Assembly (NCBI GenBank): GCA_903845045.1
Contig: CAIMWA010000456.1
Coordinates: 1 to 40,702 of the forward strand
Direction of reading: 5' to 3'
Length of the DNA stretch: 40,702 bases
Source of the DNA: an uncultured delta proteobacterium
GTDB lineage: Bacteria > Myxococcota_A > Polyangia > Polyangiales > Ga0077539
A program made the position numbers and the translations under genes. The notes under the pieces were generated by a model. It searched no databases. It was not told the DNA's origin and saw only the letters and a program-made list of their open reading frames with translations. Positions 1 through 9,300 of this stretch are shown piece by piece (within the stretch, counting starts at the first letter, position 1; each line of letters opens with the position of its first letter).

Positions 1-1741
1 CGAGGCCGCGCCCCCAGAACGCCGGATCGCGCACGTCGAGGCCGAGTTCCGCGAGCAGCACCTCGGGGCGCGCCCGCCCGCCGCCCGCGAGCAGCCGCAG
101 GTACTTCGGAACGAACGCGGCGCCGTCGCGCTCCCAGAGCGCGTAGAGCGCGAACACCAGGAGCTGTCCGAAGGCGTACGCGTAGCAATAGAAGCGGTAG
201 TGCACGAGGTGCGGGATCGCCGCCCAGCCGTAGCCGTCGCGCTCCGTGCGCTGCACCGAGTCGCCGTAGAGACGGTCCATCTGGGCGGTCCATAGGGCGC
301 AGAGGGCATCGGTGGGCACGACGCCGCGGGCGCGGGCCGCGTGGGCCTCGAGCTCGAAGCGCGTGAAGGCGACCTGCCGATGGATGGTGCCGAGGGCCTC
401 TTCGATGCGCGATGCCCGCAACGTCGCCCGCAGCGCCGCGTCGGTCTCGCGCGCAAGCATGGCGCGGCCGAGCACGAGCTCCCCGAAGACGCTGGCCGTC
501 TCCGCCATGGGCCCCGTCGGCCAGTAGTTGAGCAGCGACTGCTCGCCGCCCGCGAGCGCGAAGTGCACCCCGTGACCGAGCTCATGGGCGAGCGTGAAGA
601 CGTCGCGCACGCGCCCGTGGTGGTTCACCAGCACCCGCGGCGCCACCCCGGGGATCATGCCGGCGCAGAACGCTCCGTCGCGCTTGCCCGGCCGGGGCTG
701 GGCGTCGATGCGGTGCTCGGTGAAGAAGGCCGCGGCCAGCGCCTCGACCTTCGGATCGAGCTCGCCGAAGGCGCTCAGCACCGACGCCCGCGCGTCGTCC
801 CATGAGACGTGGCGGTCGCCGCCGGGCAGCGGCGCGAGCACGTCCCACGACGCGAGCGCCGGGAGCCCGAGGGAGCCGGCCTTCCAGCGGAAGTACCGCT
901 GCGCCTGGGGGTAGTGCGCCTCCACCGCCGTGAGCAGCGCGTCGAGCACGGCGCGCGAGAGCTCGTCGTCGAGCAGCGTCGGAGCGGCGGGGTCGGCGTA
1001 GCCGCGAAGGCCGTTCTCGAGGCGATGGTCCTGCAGGAGGGTGTTGAAGATGAAGCCCAGCGAGGGTGCGTCGGCGCGCAAGCGGTCCTGCATGGCCGTC
1101 GTGGCGGCGCGGCGCACGTCGCGGTCGGGGTCTTCGCGCAGCGAGCGCACGTCGGCGAGGGTGCGGGGCGTGCGGTCGCCGCGAACATCGATGTCGAAGC
1201 GCCAGCCGGCGAGGAGCTCGTCGTAGAGCTGCGTCCACGCGCGCCGGCCTGTGAGGTCCTTCGTGGCGAGCGCCTCCTCCACGGGTCCAGCGAGGGTGTG
1301 CGGCGCCGCGGCGCGCGACCGATCGAGGTGATGCGCGTACCTCGCCAGGCCCGCGTCGGCCCCCCACGCCGCGTGGACCTCCGCGGACGCTCGCCCGAGC
1401 TCGAGGTCGACGAAGCGCAGGTCGTTGAACGCGGCCGTCGAACGCTCGGCGACGCGGGCGTGCAGCGCGCGGGCTCCCTCGTCCAGCGCGGCCACCGCCA
1501 GTGCGAGGTTCGCATACATCTGCGGGCGGTACAGCGACGCCAGGCAGGACTCGTACGCCCGCAGCAACGTGAGGATCTCCGAGGAGGTCAGCGTAGCGAC
1601 GCGCCCGGCCCAGGCGTCCGCGAGGTCCTTCGCCATGGTCGCGGCGGCGGCGAGGTCGACGTCGAGGGCCGCGTCGTCGTGTCCGGCGTAGAGGTCATCG
1701 AGGCGCCAGCGCGGTGGATCCGTCGGTGTGGGGGTGCTCAC
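1..1741 (-). CDS. M3 family oligoendopeptidase (PepF-like), 3' end beyond window
   Basis: Zinc metallopeptidase of the M3 (thimet/oligoendopeptidase F) family, expected to cut short peptides in the cytoplasm. The frame is open from a GTG at 1741 leftwards to the window edge (about 580 residues seen; the family is usually about 600, so little is missing). The catalytic HELGH lies at 572-586, preceded by FTLA and followed by the M3-type MAETASVFGE segment, whose Glu is the expected third zinc ligand. A Tyr-rich stretch (HYRFYCYAYAFGQ) further on is typical of the C-terminal M3 helices. No signal peptide is seen. The start is uncertain: another in-frame GTG lies 21 nt upstream, and a TATAGA box (1748-1753) sits only 6 nt before the chosen GTG. 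The gene is divergent from the next one. Family call is firm; peptide specificity is unknown. Confidence 0.93.
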   Translation of the reverse strand, partial: MSTPTPTDPPRWRLDDLYAGHDDAALDVDLAAAATMAKDLADAWAGRVATLTSSEILTLLRAYESCLASLYRPQMYANLALAVAALDEGARALHARVAERSTAAFNDLRFVDLELGRASAEVHAAWGADAGLARYAHHLDRSRAAAPHTLAGPVEEALATKDLTGRRAWTQLYDELLAGWRFDIDVRGDRTPRTLADVRSLREDPDRDVRRAATTAMQDRLRADAPSLGFIFNTLLQDHRLENGLRGYADPAAPTLLDDELSRAVLDALLTAVEAHYPQAQRYFRWKAGSLGLPALASWDVLAPLPGGDRHVSWDDARASVLSAFGELDPKVEALAAAFFTEHRIDAQPRPGKRDGAFCAGMIPGVAPRVLVNHHGRVRDVFTLAHELGHGVHFALAGGEQSLLNYWPTGPMAETASVFGELVLGRAMLARETDAALRATLRASRIEEALGTIHRQVAFTRFELEAHAARARGVVPTDALCALWTAQMDRLYGDSVQRTERDGYGWAAIPHLVHYRFYCYAYAFGQLLVFALYALWERDGAAFVPKYLRLLAGGGRARPEVLLAELGLDVRDPAFWGRGL

Positions 1742-1747
1742 GCCTTC

Positions 1748-1753
1748 TCTATA
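1748..1753 (-). promoter_or_regulatory. possible -10 box for the M3 peptidase gene
   Basis: TATAGA on the minus strand, 6 nt before the GTG at 1741, in very GC-rich surroundings. If used, the transcript would start at or next to the start codon. No -35 match is evident at 16-18 nt. Confidence 0.3.
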
Positions 1754-1812
1754 GCGCGACACCGGGCGCTGTACCCGGAGCATGGACGTGGCAGAGTCGC
1801 CGCCACCCTCCG

Positions 1813-2349
1813 ATGCCCACGTCGAGCGAGCTCCGCGAGCGCAAGGATCAGCAGCAGCGCGCACAGGCGTGGTACGCGGTGGTGGGCTTCGGGGTGCTCG
1901 TCGCGGGCGTCGCCGTGATCATGGCGTGGATGCCCGACAACCCGTTCTCGCGGCCTTCGGAGCTGCCGAACACGACGCGCCTCAACGCGAGCACGTTGAC
2001 GGGCCACGACGCGCCGATGCTCGCGGTGACGCCGTCGCAACAAGCCGCCATTGGTCCCGGCTGCCGTGTCAGCGACGTCTCGCTGGTGCAGAACCATAGG
2101 GGTGCGTTCCAGCGGACGATCACCGAGGCGCTGGTCGGATGGTCGTCGCGTCGAGGCTTCGCGTCCGTCGGCTGGACGGCGGGTGGGGGCGGCGACGGTG
2201 GCGTCGGCTGCGAGGTCGTCTATCGGTTCCGCGAGGGCGCGACGGTCCGCGAGGCCCGCTGGACGATCTCCGACGACCGCGCCGTGATCACGCCGGCGAA
2301 TGACCAGGCCGTCGCGCTCGAGCGCGCCATGCCCCCGCGCCGCCGTTGA
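1813..2349 (+). CDS. hypothetical single-pass membrane protein
   Basis: 178 residues, not recognised as a named family. The N-terminus is charged (RERKDQQQRAQ), followed by one membrane segment at about residues 16-37 (WYAVVGFGVLVAGVAVIMAW). A probably exported domain of about 140 residues follows, with two Cys (in GPGCRVSD and VGCEVVYRF) and a Gly-rich loop (TAGGGGDGGVG). The second half (CEVVYRFREGATVREARWTISDD) looks like beta strands. I chose the ATG at 1813; the frame extends upstream to 1714 but that stretch has no membrane or coding character. The stop overlaps the TTG start of the next gene, so the two are probably co-translated. Divergent from the peptidase gene across about 70 bp. 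Confidence 0.75.
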   Translation: MPTSSELRERKDQQQRAQAWYAVVGFGVLVAGVAVIMAWMPDNPFSRPSELPNTTRLNASTLTGHDAPMLAVTPSQQAAIGPGCRVSDVSLVQNHRGAFQRTITEALVGWSSRRGFASVGWTAGGGGDGGVGCEVVYRFREGATVREARWTISDDRAVITPANDQAVALERAMPPRRR

Positions 2350-3956
2350 GCGCTCCGCCGCCGCGCGCAGCCTTCGCGACCGCCCTCGCGTGCCTCGTCG
2401 GGGCCGGCGCAGCCCTGCGCTTTCCGCGCCTCGCCAGCGTCCCGAACGCTGCGCACGACGAGGGCAATTGGCTGCTCGCCGGGTGGCAACGCGCGCACGG
2501 CCACCCCGAGCCGCTGCCTCCCGACGCGCGCTTCGTGACCGACCTCTTCGCACGGCTCATCGGCCTCGCGATGCGCGCGCTGGGAGACACCGTCGCGGCG
2601 GCGCGGATGGTTCCGGTGCTCGGCCTGCTCGCCGGCACCGTCGCCGTGGCGTGGGCAGCTCGCCGCGCCGCAGGACCGCGGCCCGCCCTCGCGCTGGCGG
2701 CATTGCTCCTCGTGCACCCGTGGTCCGTGCTGTGGAGCCGCAACGTCGTCACCCCTTACGCGTTCTCGCTCGTGCTCGCCGCGCTCGTACCGCTGCTCGC
2801 AAACGCCGCGTGGTCGTCGCGGGGCTCGCCGTTGCAGCGCGTCGTGTGCCTCCAAGCGGCGGCGCTCGGGTTCCACTTCTCGCCGCTCGCGGCGCTCACC
2901 GTCGCGGCGACGTCGGTGCAGCTCGTCTCCGACGCCGACGCCCGGCGCAGGCTGCGATCCCCGTCGACGGCCGTCGCGCTCGCGCTCGCGCTGGCCCATG
3001 TCGCCCCCATCGCCGCCGGTGCCGTCGGCGTCGCGCAGCACGGCGCCACGCGACCGAGCGCGTGGTTCGATCACTTCGCGGGCCGCCTCGGCATCTACCT
3101 TCGGACGGTGCTCGGCGTGCTGAGCGGCGAGGCCACGGTGCGCGACTTCACCGGCGCCGCGCACCACGCTTTCGGCGAAGCGGCGGCGGCGATGGTCGTC
3201 GTCGCGGTGCTCGTCGTGGCGCTGCGCGAGGGTCATCCGGCGTTGCGACGCATCGGAGCGGTGCACCTCGCCACGGGCCTCCTCGGGCTGCCATTGCTGC
3301 TCGCCCCGATGCGCCAGTGGAACCTCCCTTCCGTCGACTCCGAGCGCTACGGGTTCGTGCTGCTCGCTCCCGCCGCGATGCTCGCCGCCTCGCTCGCCTC
3401 CGGAAGGGCGCGCGCGCTCGCGACGGTCGCGGTGCTCGGCCTCGCGTTGGGGCCGACGGCGCGCGCCGCACGTTGGTTCCTGCACGGCGGCGGGCCGGAC
3501 CACGGGCTCTTCACGGCCGACGGCGGAGGCTCGGGCCGCCGATGGAAGGTCACCCCCGTCGACGTGCCGGTGGTCGAACAGATCCTGCGCGCGGCCGATG
3601 CCATAGGCGATGGACGACCGGTGACCGTCTACAGCGCGGACTACGTCTTTCACCCGCTGTATTTCGCGAACGCGTCGCGCCCCCATCGGCTCGTCGAGCC
3701 AGCCGTGCGCCCGCTGATGCTTCAGCCGGGCGAGCCCGTGCTCTTCGTCCGCTGGGCCGATGCGGTGTTCGCGCCCGATGCGCACCTCGCCGCCGACCTC
3801 GCCGCGCAGCGCGACCTCACCGCGCGCATGCACGCGCCGGACGTCGAGGGGCTTCGCCTGCTCCGCACGCTCCGCCAACCCGACGGTGAGGACCTGGTCG
3901 AATTGTGGGTCGCGCGCGGCGCCGTCGACGCCCGGCCGCCCGCGATGGGAGACTGA
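2346..3956 (+). CDS. polytopic membrane protein, GT-C (PMT/ArnT-like) glycosyltransferase candidate
   Basis: 536 residues with about ten hydrophobic segments in the first 380 and a soluble C-terminal domain of about 140. After the first membrane helix comes AHDEGNWLLAGW, with the D38-E39 acidic pair in the first external loop that is the usual catalytic signature of lipid-linked GT-C glycosyltransferases. Helices with PWSVLWSRNVVTPYAF and later a PMRQWNLPSVDSERYGFVLL segment fit this fold. The start is a TTG overlapping the upstream TGA (TTGA); the next in-frame ATG would remove the acidic motif, so TTG is preferred. It is followed by the MFS gene after 4 nt. Donor and acceptor cannot be read from sequence. 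Confident that it is a membrane protein, moderately confident in GT-C. Confidence 0.7.
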   Translation: MSAPPPRAAFATALACLVGAGAALRFPRLASVPNAAHDEGNWLLAGWQRAHGHPEPLPPDARFVTDLFARLIGLAMRALGDTVAAARMVPVLGLLAGTVAVAWAARRAAGPRPALALAALLLVHPWSVLWSRNVVTPYAFSLVLAALVPLLANAAWSSRGSPLQRVVCLQAAALGFHFSPLAALTVAATSVQLVSDADARRRLRSPSTAVALALALAHVAPIAAGAVGVAQHGATRPSAWFDHFAGRLGIYLRTVLGVLSGEATVRDFTGAAHHAFGEAAAAMVVVAVLVVALREGHPALRRIGAVHLATGLLGLPLLLAPMRQWNLPSVDSERYGFVLLAPAAMLAASLASGRARALATVAVLGLALGPTARAARWFLHGGGPDHGLFTADGGGSGRRWKVTPVDVPVVEQILRAADAIGDGRPVTVYSADYVFHPLYFANASRPHRLVEPAVRPLMLQPGEPVLFVRWADAVFAPDAHLAADLAAQRDLTARMHAPDVEGLRLLRTLRQPDGEDLVELWVARGAVDARPPAMGD

Positions 3957-3960
3957 CCAC

Positions 3961-5178
3961 GTGGAGCCTTTCAGCGCCTATCAGCGTCGCCTCCTGGCGT
4001 TCCTCGGAGTGGCGACGTTCTTCGAGGGCTACGACATGTTCGCGCTGGCGCAGGTGCTGCCGAACCTCCGCGAAACTCTGCACGTGAGCCGCGCCGGCGC
4101 CGGATGGATGCTCGCCGCGATCAACGCCGGCACCGTCATCGCGTACCTGCTCGTGCGTCTCGCGGACCGCATCGGGCGCCGCCGCGTGCTGTCGATCACC
4201 ATCGTCGGCTATGCGCTGAGCTCCCTCGCCTCGGCCTTCGCGCCGAACGCTTGGGTGTTCACCGCGCTGCAATGCCTCGCGCGGGTCTTCCTCATCGGCG
4301 AGTGGGCCGTCGCCATGGTCATCGCCGCCGAGGAGTACCCCGCAGCCCGCCGCGGCACCGTGCTCGGTGTGCTCCAAGCGTGCTCGTCCCTCGGGGGCAT
4401 CGTGTGCGCCGGCGTGGTTCCGCTGCTCCTCCGCACGCCCTTCGGGTGGCGCGCGGTCTTCGCCGTCGGGTCCGTACCCCTCGCGATCATGGCCGTGGCG
4501 CGCCGAGGACTGCGCGAGACGCGCCGCTTCGAGGCCCGCGACGCGACCTCCGTCGCACAGGTCGGCGGCATGATCGACACGCTGCGTTCGCCGTCGCGCG
4601 TGCGCATCCTGCAGCTCGCCGCGATCTGGTTCCTCACCTACGTCTGCACGCAGAACGCCGTGACTTTCTGGAAGGAATTCGCCGTCGCCGAGCGTGGCTT
4701 CAGCGACGCCGCGGTGGGCGGGGCGATCACCGTCGCCGCCCTCGCGTCGATGCCTTTGGTCTTTCTCGCCGGCCGCCTTCTCGACGCCGTGGGACGTCGC
4801 CGCGGTGGCGCCGTGATCTACGCCACGCTGGTGTGCGGGGTCTTCGGCGCCTACTCGCTGCACGGGCGCGCGGCGCTGACGGCGGCCCTCGCGCTGGCGG
4901 TGTTCGGATCCAGCGCGTTCTTCGCGGTGCTCAACGCCTACAGCACCGAGCTCTTTCCGACGGAGCGGCGCGCGGCGGCGTTCGCCTGGTCGAACAACCT
5001 CCTCGGGCGCATCGGCTACGTGCTGTCGCCACCGGTGGTGGGCTTCGCCGCCGAACGGGCGGGCTGGGGCGCCGCGGTGCGCTCGACGACGGTGTTCCCG
5101 CTGCTCGCGCTCGTTTTGCTGCTGCTCTGGATGCCCGAGACCCGGGGGCGCGAGCTGGAAGACACCGCCGGCGCTTGA
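3961..5178 (+). CDS. MFS transporter (AAHS/sugar-porter-like)
   Basis: 405 residues with about 12 membrane helices: a major facilitator superfamily permease of the inner membrane. Visible motifs: FFEGYDMFALAQ in helix 1 (the GYD of the aromatic acid:H+ symporter and related families), RLADRIGRRRVL in the loop between helices 2 and 3 (motif A), its second copy GRLLDAVGRRRG in the C-terminal half, EYPAARRGTVLG after helix 4, and ELFPTERRAAAFAWSNNLLGR near helix 10. I chose the GTG at 3961 because GGGAG precedes it by 9 nt and the protein then begins just before helix 1; the frame runs upstream to 3760 as a shadow of the preceding gene. The 4-nt gap to that gene suggests co-transcription. Substrate unknown. 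Confidence 0.9.
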   Translation: MEPFSAYQRRLLAFLGVATFFEGYDMFALAQVLPNLRETLHVSRAGAGWMLAAINAGTVIAYLLVRLADRIGRRRVLSITIVGYALSSLASAFAPNAWVFTALQCLARVFLIGEWAVAMVIAAEEYPAARRGTVLGVLQACSSLGGIVCAGVVPLLLRTPFGWRAVFAVGSVPLAIMAVARRGLRETRRFEARDATSVAQVGGMIDTLRSPSRVRILQLAAIWFLTYVCTQNAVTFWKEFAVAERGFSDAAVGGAITVAALASMPLVFLAGRLLDAVGRRRGGAVIYATLVCGVFGAYSLHGRAALTAALALAVFGSSAFFAVLNAYSTELFPTERRAAAFAWSNNLLGRIGYVLSPPVVGFAAERAGWGAAVRSTTVFPLLALVLLLLWMPETRGRELEDTAGA

Positions 5179-5244
5179 GCGGCCGATCGGAGGCCGCCGA
5201 TGCGAACCGTGACGATTGTTGGCCCCGCGGCGTCCGGGCCCCGG

Positions 5245-5250
5245 TAGACT
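5245..5250 (+). promoter_or_regulatory. GGTAGnnT element (possible -10) before the kinase-like gene
   Basis: TAGACT, within GGTAGACT, ends 12 nt before the GTG at 5263. The same GGTAGnnT arrangement occurs before the starts at 6316 and 16160. It would place transcription initiation within a few nt of the start codon. Confidence 0.4.
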
Positions 5251-5262
5251 GCGGATCCCGTC

Positions 5263-6261
5263 GTGCCGTCGTCGCGTGTCATCTCGAGCGAGTACATGGA
5301 GGCGATCAGCGCGCTCGACGTGCGGGGCTTCAACGTCGAAGGCGTGCTCGGACGCGGCGGAGCGGCCGTGGTGTTCGCGGCGACGCACGAGCGCAAGCCC
5401 GTGGCCGTGAAGGTCGCGTGGCCGAGCGCCGCGGGCCACGACGGCGGGCTGGCCGACCCGACGCTGCACCGCGTGCGCATCCCGCGCCTCGGCTACGACG
5501 GCCTCGGGCCGAAGTTCGTTCCTCCGTCCGAGCTCACCCGGTGCAACCGCGTGCTCCTCGGGGAGTATCAGCGCGTGCGCGAGGTGTCATCGACGTCGCT
5601 GGTCGAGGCCCACGCGCAGTTCCTCGTCGAGGGGCGACAGGCGTACGCGATGGCTCGCGTCGAGGGGCGGCCGCTCGACCCGTCGTCCCGCGCGGACGTC
5701 GCGCGCCTCGCCGAGGAGCTTCAGCAGCTTCACGAGCTCGGCTGGCCCCACGGCGACCTCAAGCCCGGCAACGTGCTGCTTCGCGACGACGGCAAGCTGG
5801 TGTTCATCGACCCGCTTCCGGTGGGCATCGACCTGTCGACGCCTGCGTGGAACCACCTGAATTTCCTGGTCTCGTCGCCGCTCGTCGACAGCGCCGACCC
5901 GCGCGACCGGCGCATGTACCTCCGCCACCGCGACCTCGTGGCGCTGGCGCTCATGGCGACGCAGGCGTTCACCGGCGAGCGCCCGTGGGGCCACGCCGAG
6001 GTCACGCGCATGGCCGATCGCGGCGTGCCCATCGAGGTCAAGCGCGAGATCCTCCGCAACGCGCGGCAGCGCGCGGACACGTTGGTGTCCAAGATGCCGT
6101 CGGTGCTTCGTCCCTTCGCGAGCCTGGCGTTGGATCCGGGACTCTGGCCCGACGACGGCCCGATCTTCGCGGCGTACCTCCAGGCGCGCCCCTTCGAGGT
6201 CCGCTGCGACGCGCTCACCTCGATGCCGCTCGGTCGCATGTTCCGCGACGCCGCGCGATGA
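5263..6261 (+). CDS. atypical (non-RD, non-DFG) protein kinase-like protein
   Basis: 332 residues with a compact kinase fold and no membrane segment, so cytoplasmic. Recognisable elements: glycine-rich loop VLGRGGAAVVF (residues 28-38), VAVK with the ATP-anchoring Lys at 50, catalytic loop HGDLKPGN (163-170, Asp165, Asn170) and metal-binding IDP at 182-184 instead of DFG. HGD rather than HRD and IDP rather than DFG are features of RIO/LPS-kinase-like and other small atypical kinases. The substrate could be a protein or a small molecule. Downstream is a kinase-like helical lobe containing DLVALALMATQAFTGERPWGH. The GTG start is favoured by the upstream TAGACT; an internal ATG at 5296 is an alternative. 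No partner gene is obvious nearby. Confidence 0.75.
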   Translation: MPSSRVISSEYMEAISALDVRGFNVEGVLGRGGAAVVFAATHERKPVAVKVAWPSAAGHDGGLADPTLHRVRIPRLGYDGLGPKFVPPSELTRCNRVLLGEYQRVREVSSTSLVEAHAQFLVEGRQAYAMARVEGRPLDPSSRADVARLAEELQQLHELGWPHGDLKPGNVLLRDDGKLVFIDPLPVGIDLSTPAWNHLNFLVSSPLVDSADPRDRRMYLRHRDLVALALMATQAFTGERPWGHAEVTRMADRGVPIEVKREILRNARQRADTLVSKMPSVLRPFASLALDPGLWPDDGPIFAAYLQARPFEVRCDALTSMPLGRMFRDAAR

Positions 6262-6299
6262 GTGCGTCGGTGATCCGCGACAGCGCGGGACGTTCCGGG

Positions 6300-6305
6300 T
6301 AGGTT
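6300..6305 (+). promoter_or_regulatory. GGTAGnnT element (possible -10) before the AftB-like gene
   Basis: TAGGTT, within GGTAGGTT, followed by a C-rich spacer of 10 nt and the ATG at 6316. It resembles the elements at 5245 and 16145 in sequence and distance; no Shine-Dalgarno sequence is seen. Confidence 0.4.
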
Positions 6306-6315
6306 CCGCGCCCCC

Positions 6316-9300
6316 ATGCGGCGCCCCAGCGCTCACGCCCCGACGCTTCCCTGGCTCGCGCTCCTCGGCGCGGTGCTCGGGTTCTTCGGCGCCAACGTCG
6401 GCCGCAACTGGGACTTCACCGTCGACGACGCGGGCATCTCGTACGCCTACGCGCGCAACCTCTGGCACGGCCACGGCCTCGTGCTCACGCCGGGCGCCGA
6501 GCGCGTCGAGGCGGCGACGAACTTCCTCTGGGTGCTGCTCCTCGCGCCCGCCGACGGCCTCGGCATCACCCACGAGACGCTGTCGAAGGTGCTCGGCCTC
6601 GCCTTCGCGGGCTTCGCGCTGTGCGCCATCGCGCTCTTTCCATCCGTCGCGTACCGCCGCGCACCCCGGTACTACGACCTCGTCGCGCCGCTCATCGCCG
6701 CCACCTTCGCGCACTACGCCGTCTGGACCGCTGCGGGCCTCGAGAACGGGCTCTTCGCGTTCCTCGCGGCGGCGTCGATCACCGCCGTGGCGTGGGAGGA
6801 GCACGACGAGGCGCGCTTCCCGTGGTCTGCGGTGCTCCTCGGGCTGCTGTTCGCGACGCGTCCCGACGGAGCGCTGTACGCGGGAGCCGTCGGCCTCGCG
6901 CGCGGCGCTCGCATCGTCGCCGGCCGTCCGCGCCGGCAGGACTTCCGCTGGGCGGTGACCCTCGCGCTGCTCGTGGGCGCCCTCGAGCTCTTCCGCCTCG
7001 CGTACTTCGCGTGGCCGCTGCCGAACAGCTTCTACACCAAGCGCCGCACCTTCGATTTCGGCAAGGACCTCACGAAGCTCGACTCCGCGGGCTGGGTCTA
7101 CGTCGGCAATTTCGTGCGGACCTACGGCCTCGGCCGCGCCCTCGCGGCGGCGCCGGCGCTGCTGCTCGCGATTCGCGCACCGGTCGCGCGCATGGCGCTG
7201 GCGTTCGCCGTGCTCGCGGGCTTCTTCTTCCCCGTGTACTCGCACGGCGACTGGATGGAGGAGTGGCGCTTCCTCACCTTCGTGTCGCCGCTGATGGCCC
7301 TCGCCTTCGCCGAGGCAGGCCGCGCCGTGGCCCGCTTCGTCGTCGTGCTCGCGCCGCGGAGCCTGCGCGCCCCGGTCGCAGTGCTCCTCACGCCGATCGC
7401 CGCGTGGATCGTGATCAAGGAGACGACGTCGACGCACCCGGCGCGCTTCGCGACCACCCACCGCCACGACACGCTGGAGTTCTCCGTGGTCCGCGGGCGT
7501 GCGCACTACTTCGCGGCGGCGGCGCGGCTCCTCGACCTGCGCGACGCGTCGGTGGTGGACCCGGACGTCGGCGGCATGTCCTACGACTCCGGGCTCGAGG
7601 TCATCGACCTGTTCGGCCTCGGCGACGTCGCCATCGCGCGCACGCACCCGCAGGACGAGCCCGGCATGCGCGAGGCGATCTTCCACGAGCGCCGCCCGAC
7701 CTTCGTACACCTGCACGGCGCGTGGTTCGCGTCGGTGAGCCTCGAGCGCCTCGAGGAGCTTCAGGACTCGTATTTCCGGCTCCCCATGATGATCTCCATG
7801 GAGCACGACGACGCGAGCAACTACGTGCGCCGCGAGTCGCTCGCCGCGCCGTGGACCGAAGAGGCGCAGCGCGGTCCGCTGTTCTCGCCAGGGCCCGGTG
7901 CGCGCATCGACGGCTACACGCTCTCGGCGGGCGCCCTCGAGCCGGGCACGGCGCTGCGCGTCGAGGTCACCTACGGAAACCTCACGCCCGGCACCGCGGG
8001 ATCCATCGTCGCCGTCGCGGCCAGCGGCGGACTTCGACACACCACGGCGCTGCACCCCATGGGTGACGTGGTCCCGGTGTCCGGGCTCATCGCGGGCGAG
8101 CGTCCGTGGGCCCGCGCGGCGGTGGTGCTCCCAGCGGGCCGCTACGAGGTTCGCTGGCACAACGACCAGGCCGAGGCCACGCTGGGTACGGTCAACGTCG
8201 CCGCCGGCGCCGCAGCGCAAGAGCTCGCCTCGATGCGCGCGACGTTGACCGACCAGCTTCGCGCGGGGCGCCTCCACGAAGCGCGGCGAACGGTGCTCGC
8301 ACTGCGCCTTCGGGGCCTCGACGACGCGCAGAGCGAGGCCCGGGAGCTCGTCGCGCGCTACGCTCGGCACCTCGCCGGACGCGCGCTGGCGCTCGCCGAG
8401 GCCACGGACTTCGAGATCGCCGCCGACGTCGCCCGCGAGGCGCTCCGGTTTGGTCCGCACGACGGCGAGACGCGCGGGCTCGTGCAGCGTGCGGCCGAGC
8501 GCATGGCGGAGCGTTCGCGCACGGCGGAGCGCGCCGGACGCATCGTCGAGTCGTTCTCGCTGGCCCGCGACGCCGTGCTCCTCGACCCGCAACGGAGCTG
8601 GATGCGCCGACGTGCCGAGATGCTCCGCGCCCGGCGCCGCAACGACTACGACGGCGGGCGCGACGGCGCCTCGTACCGCGCCGCGGCGTACGCCCTCGCA
8701 AACCTTTCGGACCCCCAGGACGGGCGCACCGGCTTCGACGAGACGCTCGTGCTCCTCGGCACCAACGGCCGTTACCGCGACGCGGCGGCGTTGGTGGACC
8801 GCACCGCCGTCGAGCCTGCGTCCCCGTGGGCGCGTCTCGTCGCGGCGCGGGGACACCTCGCGCGGGGAGAGATCCTGGAGGCGCGCGCCCTCGCCTCGTC
8901 GGTGCCGTGCCGCAGCGCGTGGGACCCGCTCCTCGCCCACGCCTACGCCACCCTCGCCGGCGCTCCGCTGAACGCCGATGCGTCGTGTACGCGCGAGGGC
9001 GTCGGCGCGCCGTGGCTCCACCCGGAGGCCCCCTTCGACGAGGTCGAGGGCTCCTTCGAGGCGAACCGCTACGTCGGCTGGACCCGCACCGGCAACGCCT
9101 TCGAGCTCGGTCCGGTGCACGACCTCCCGACCGGCCAGACCTTCGTCAACGGCTGGCGCGGGCAGCGCTACGCGACCTCCTTCAGCCACGGCGGCGACGC
9201 CGGCACCGGCACCCTCGCGTCGCGCGAGTTCACCATCCGCACGCCGGCGTTGTCGTTCCTCGTGGGCGGCGGCTCCAACGTCGAGGAGGTGGGCGTGCGC

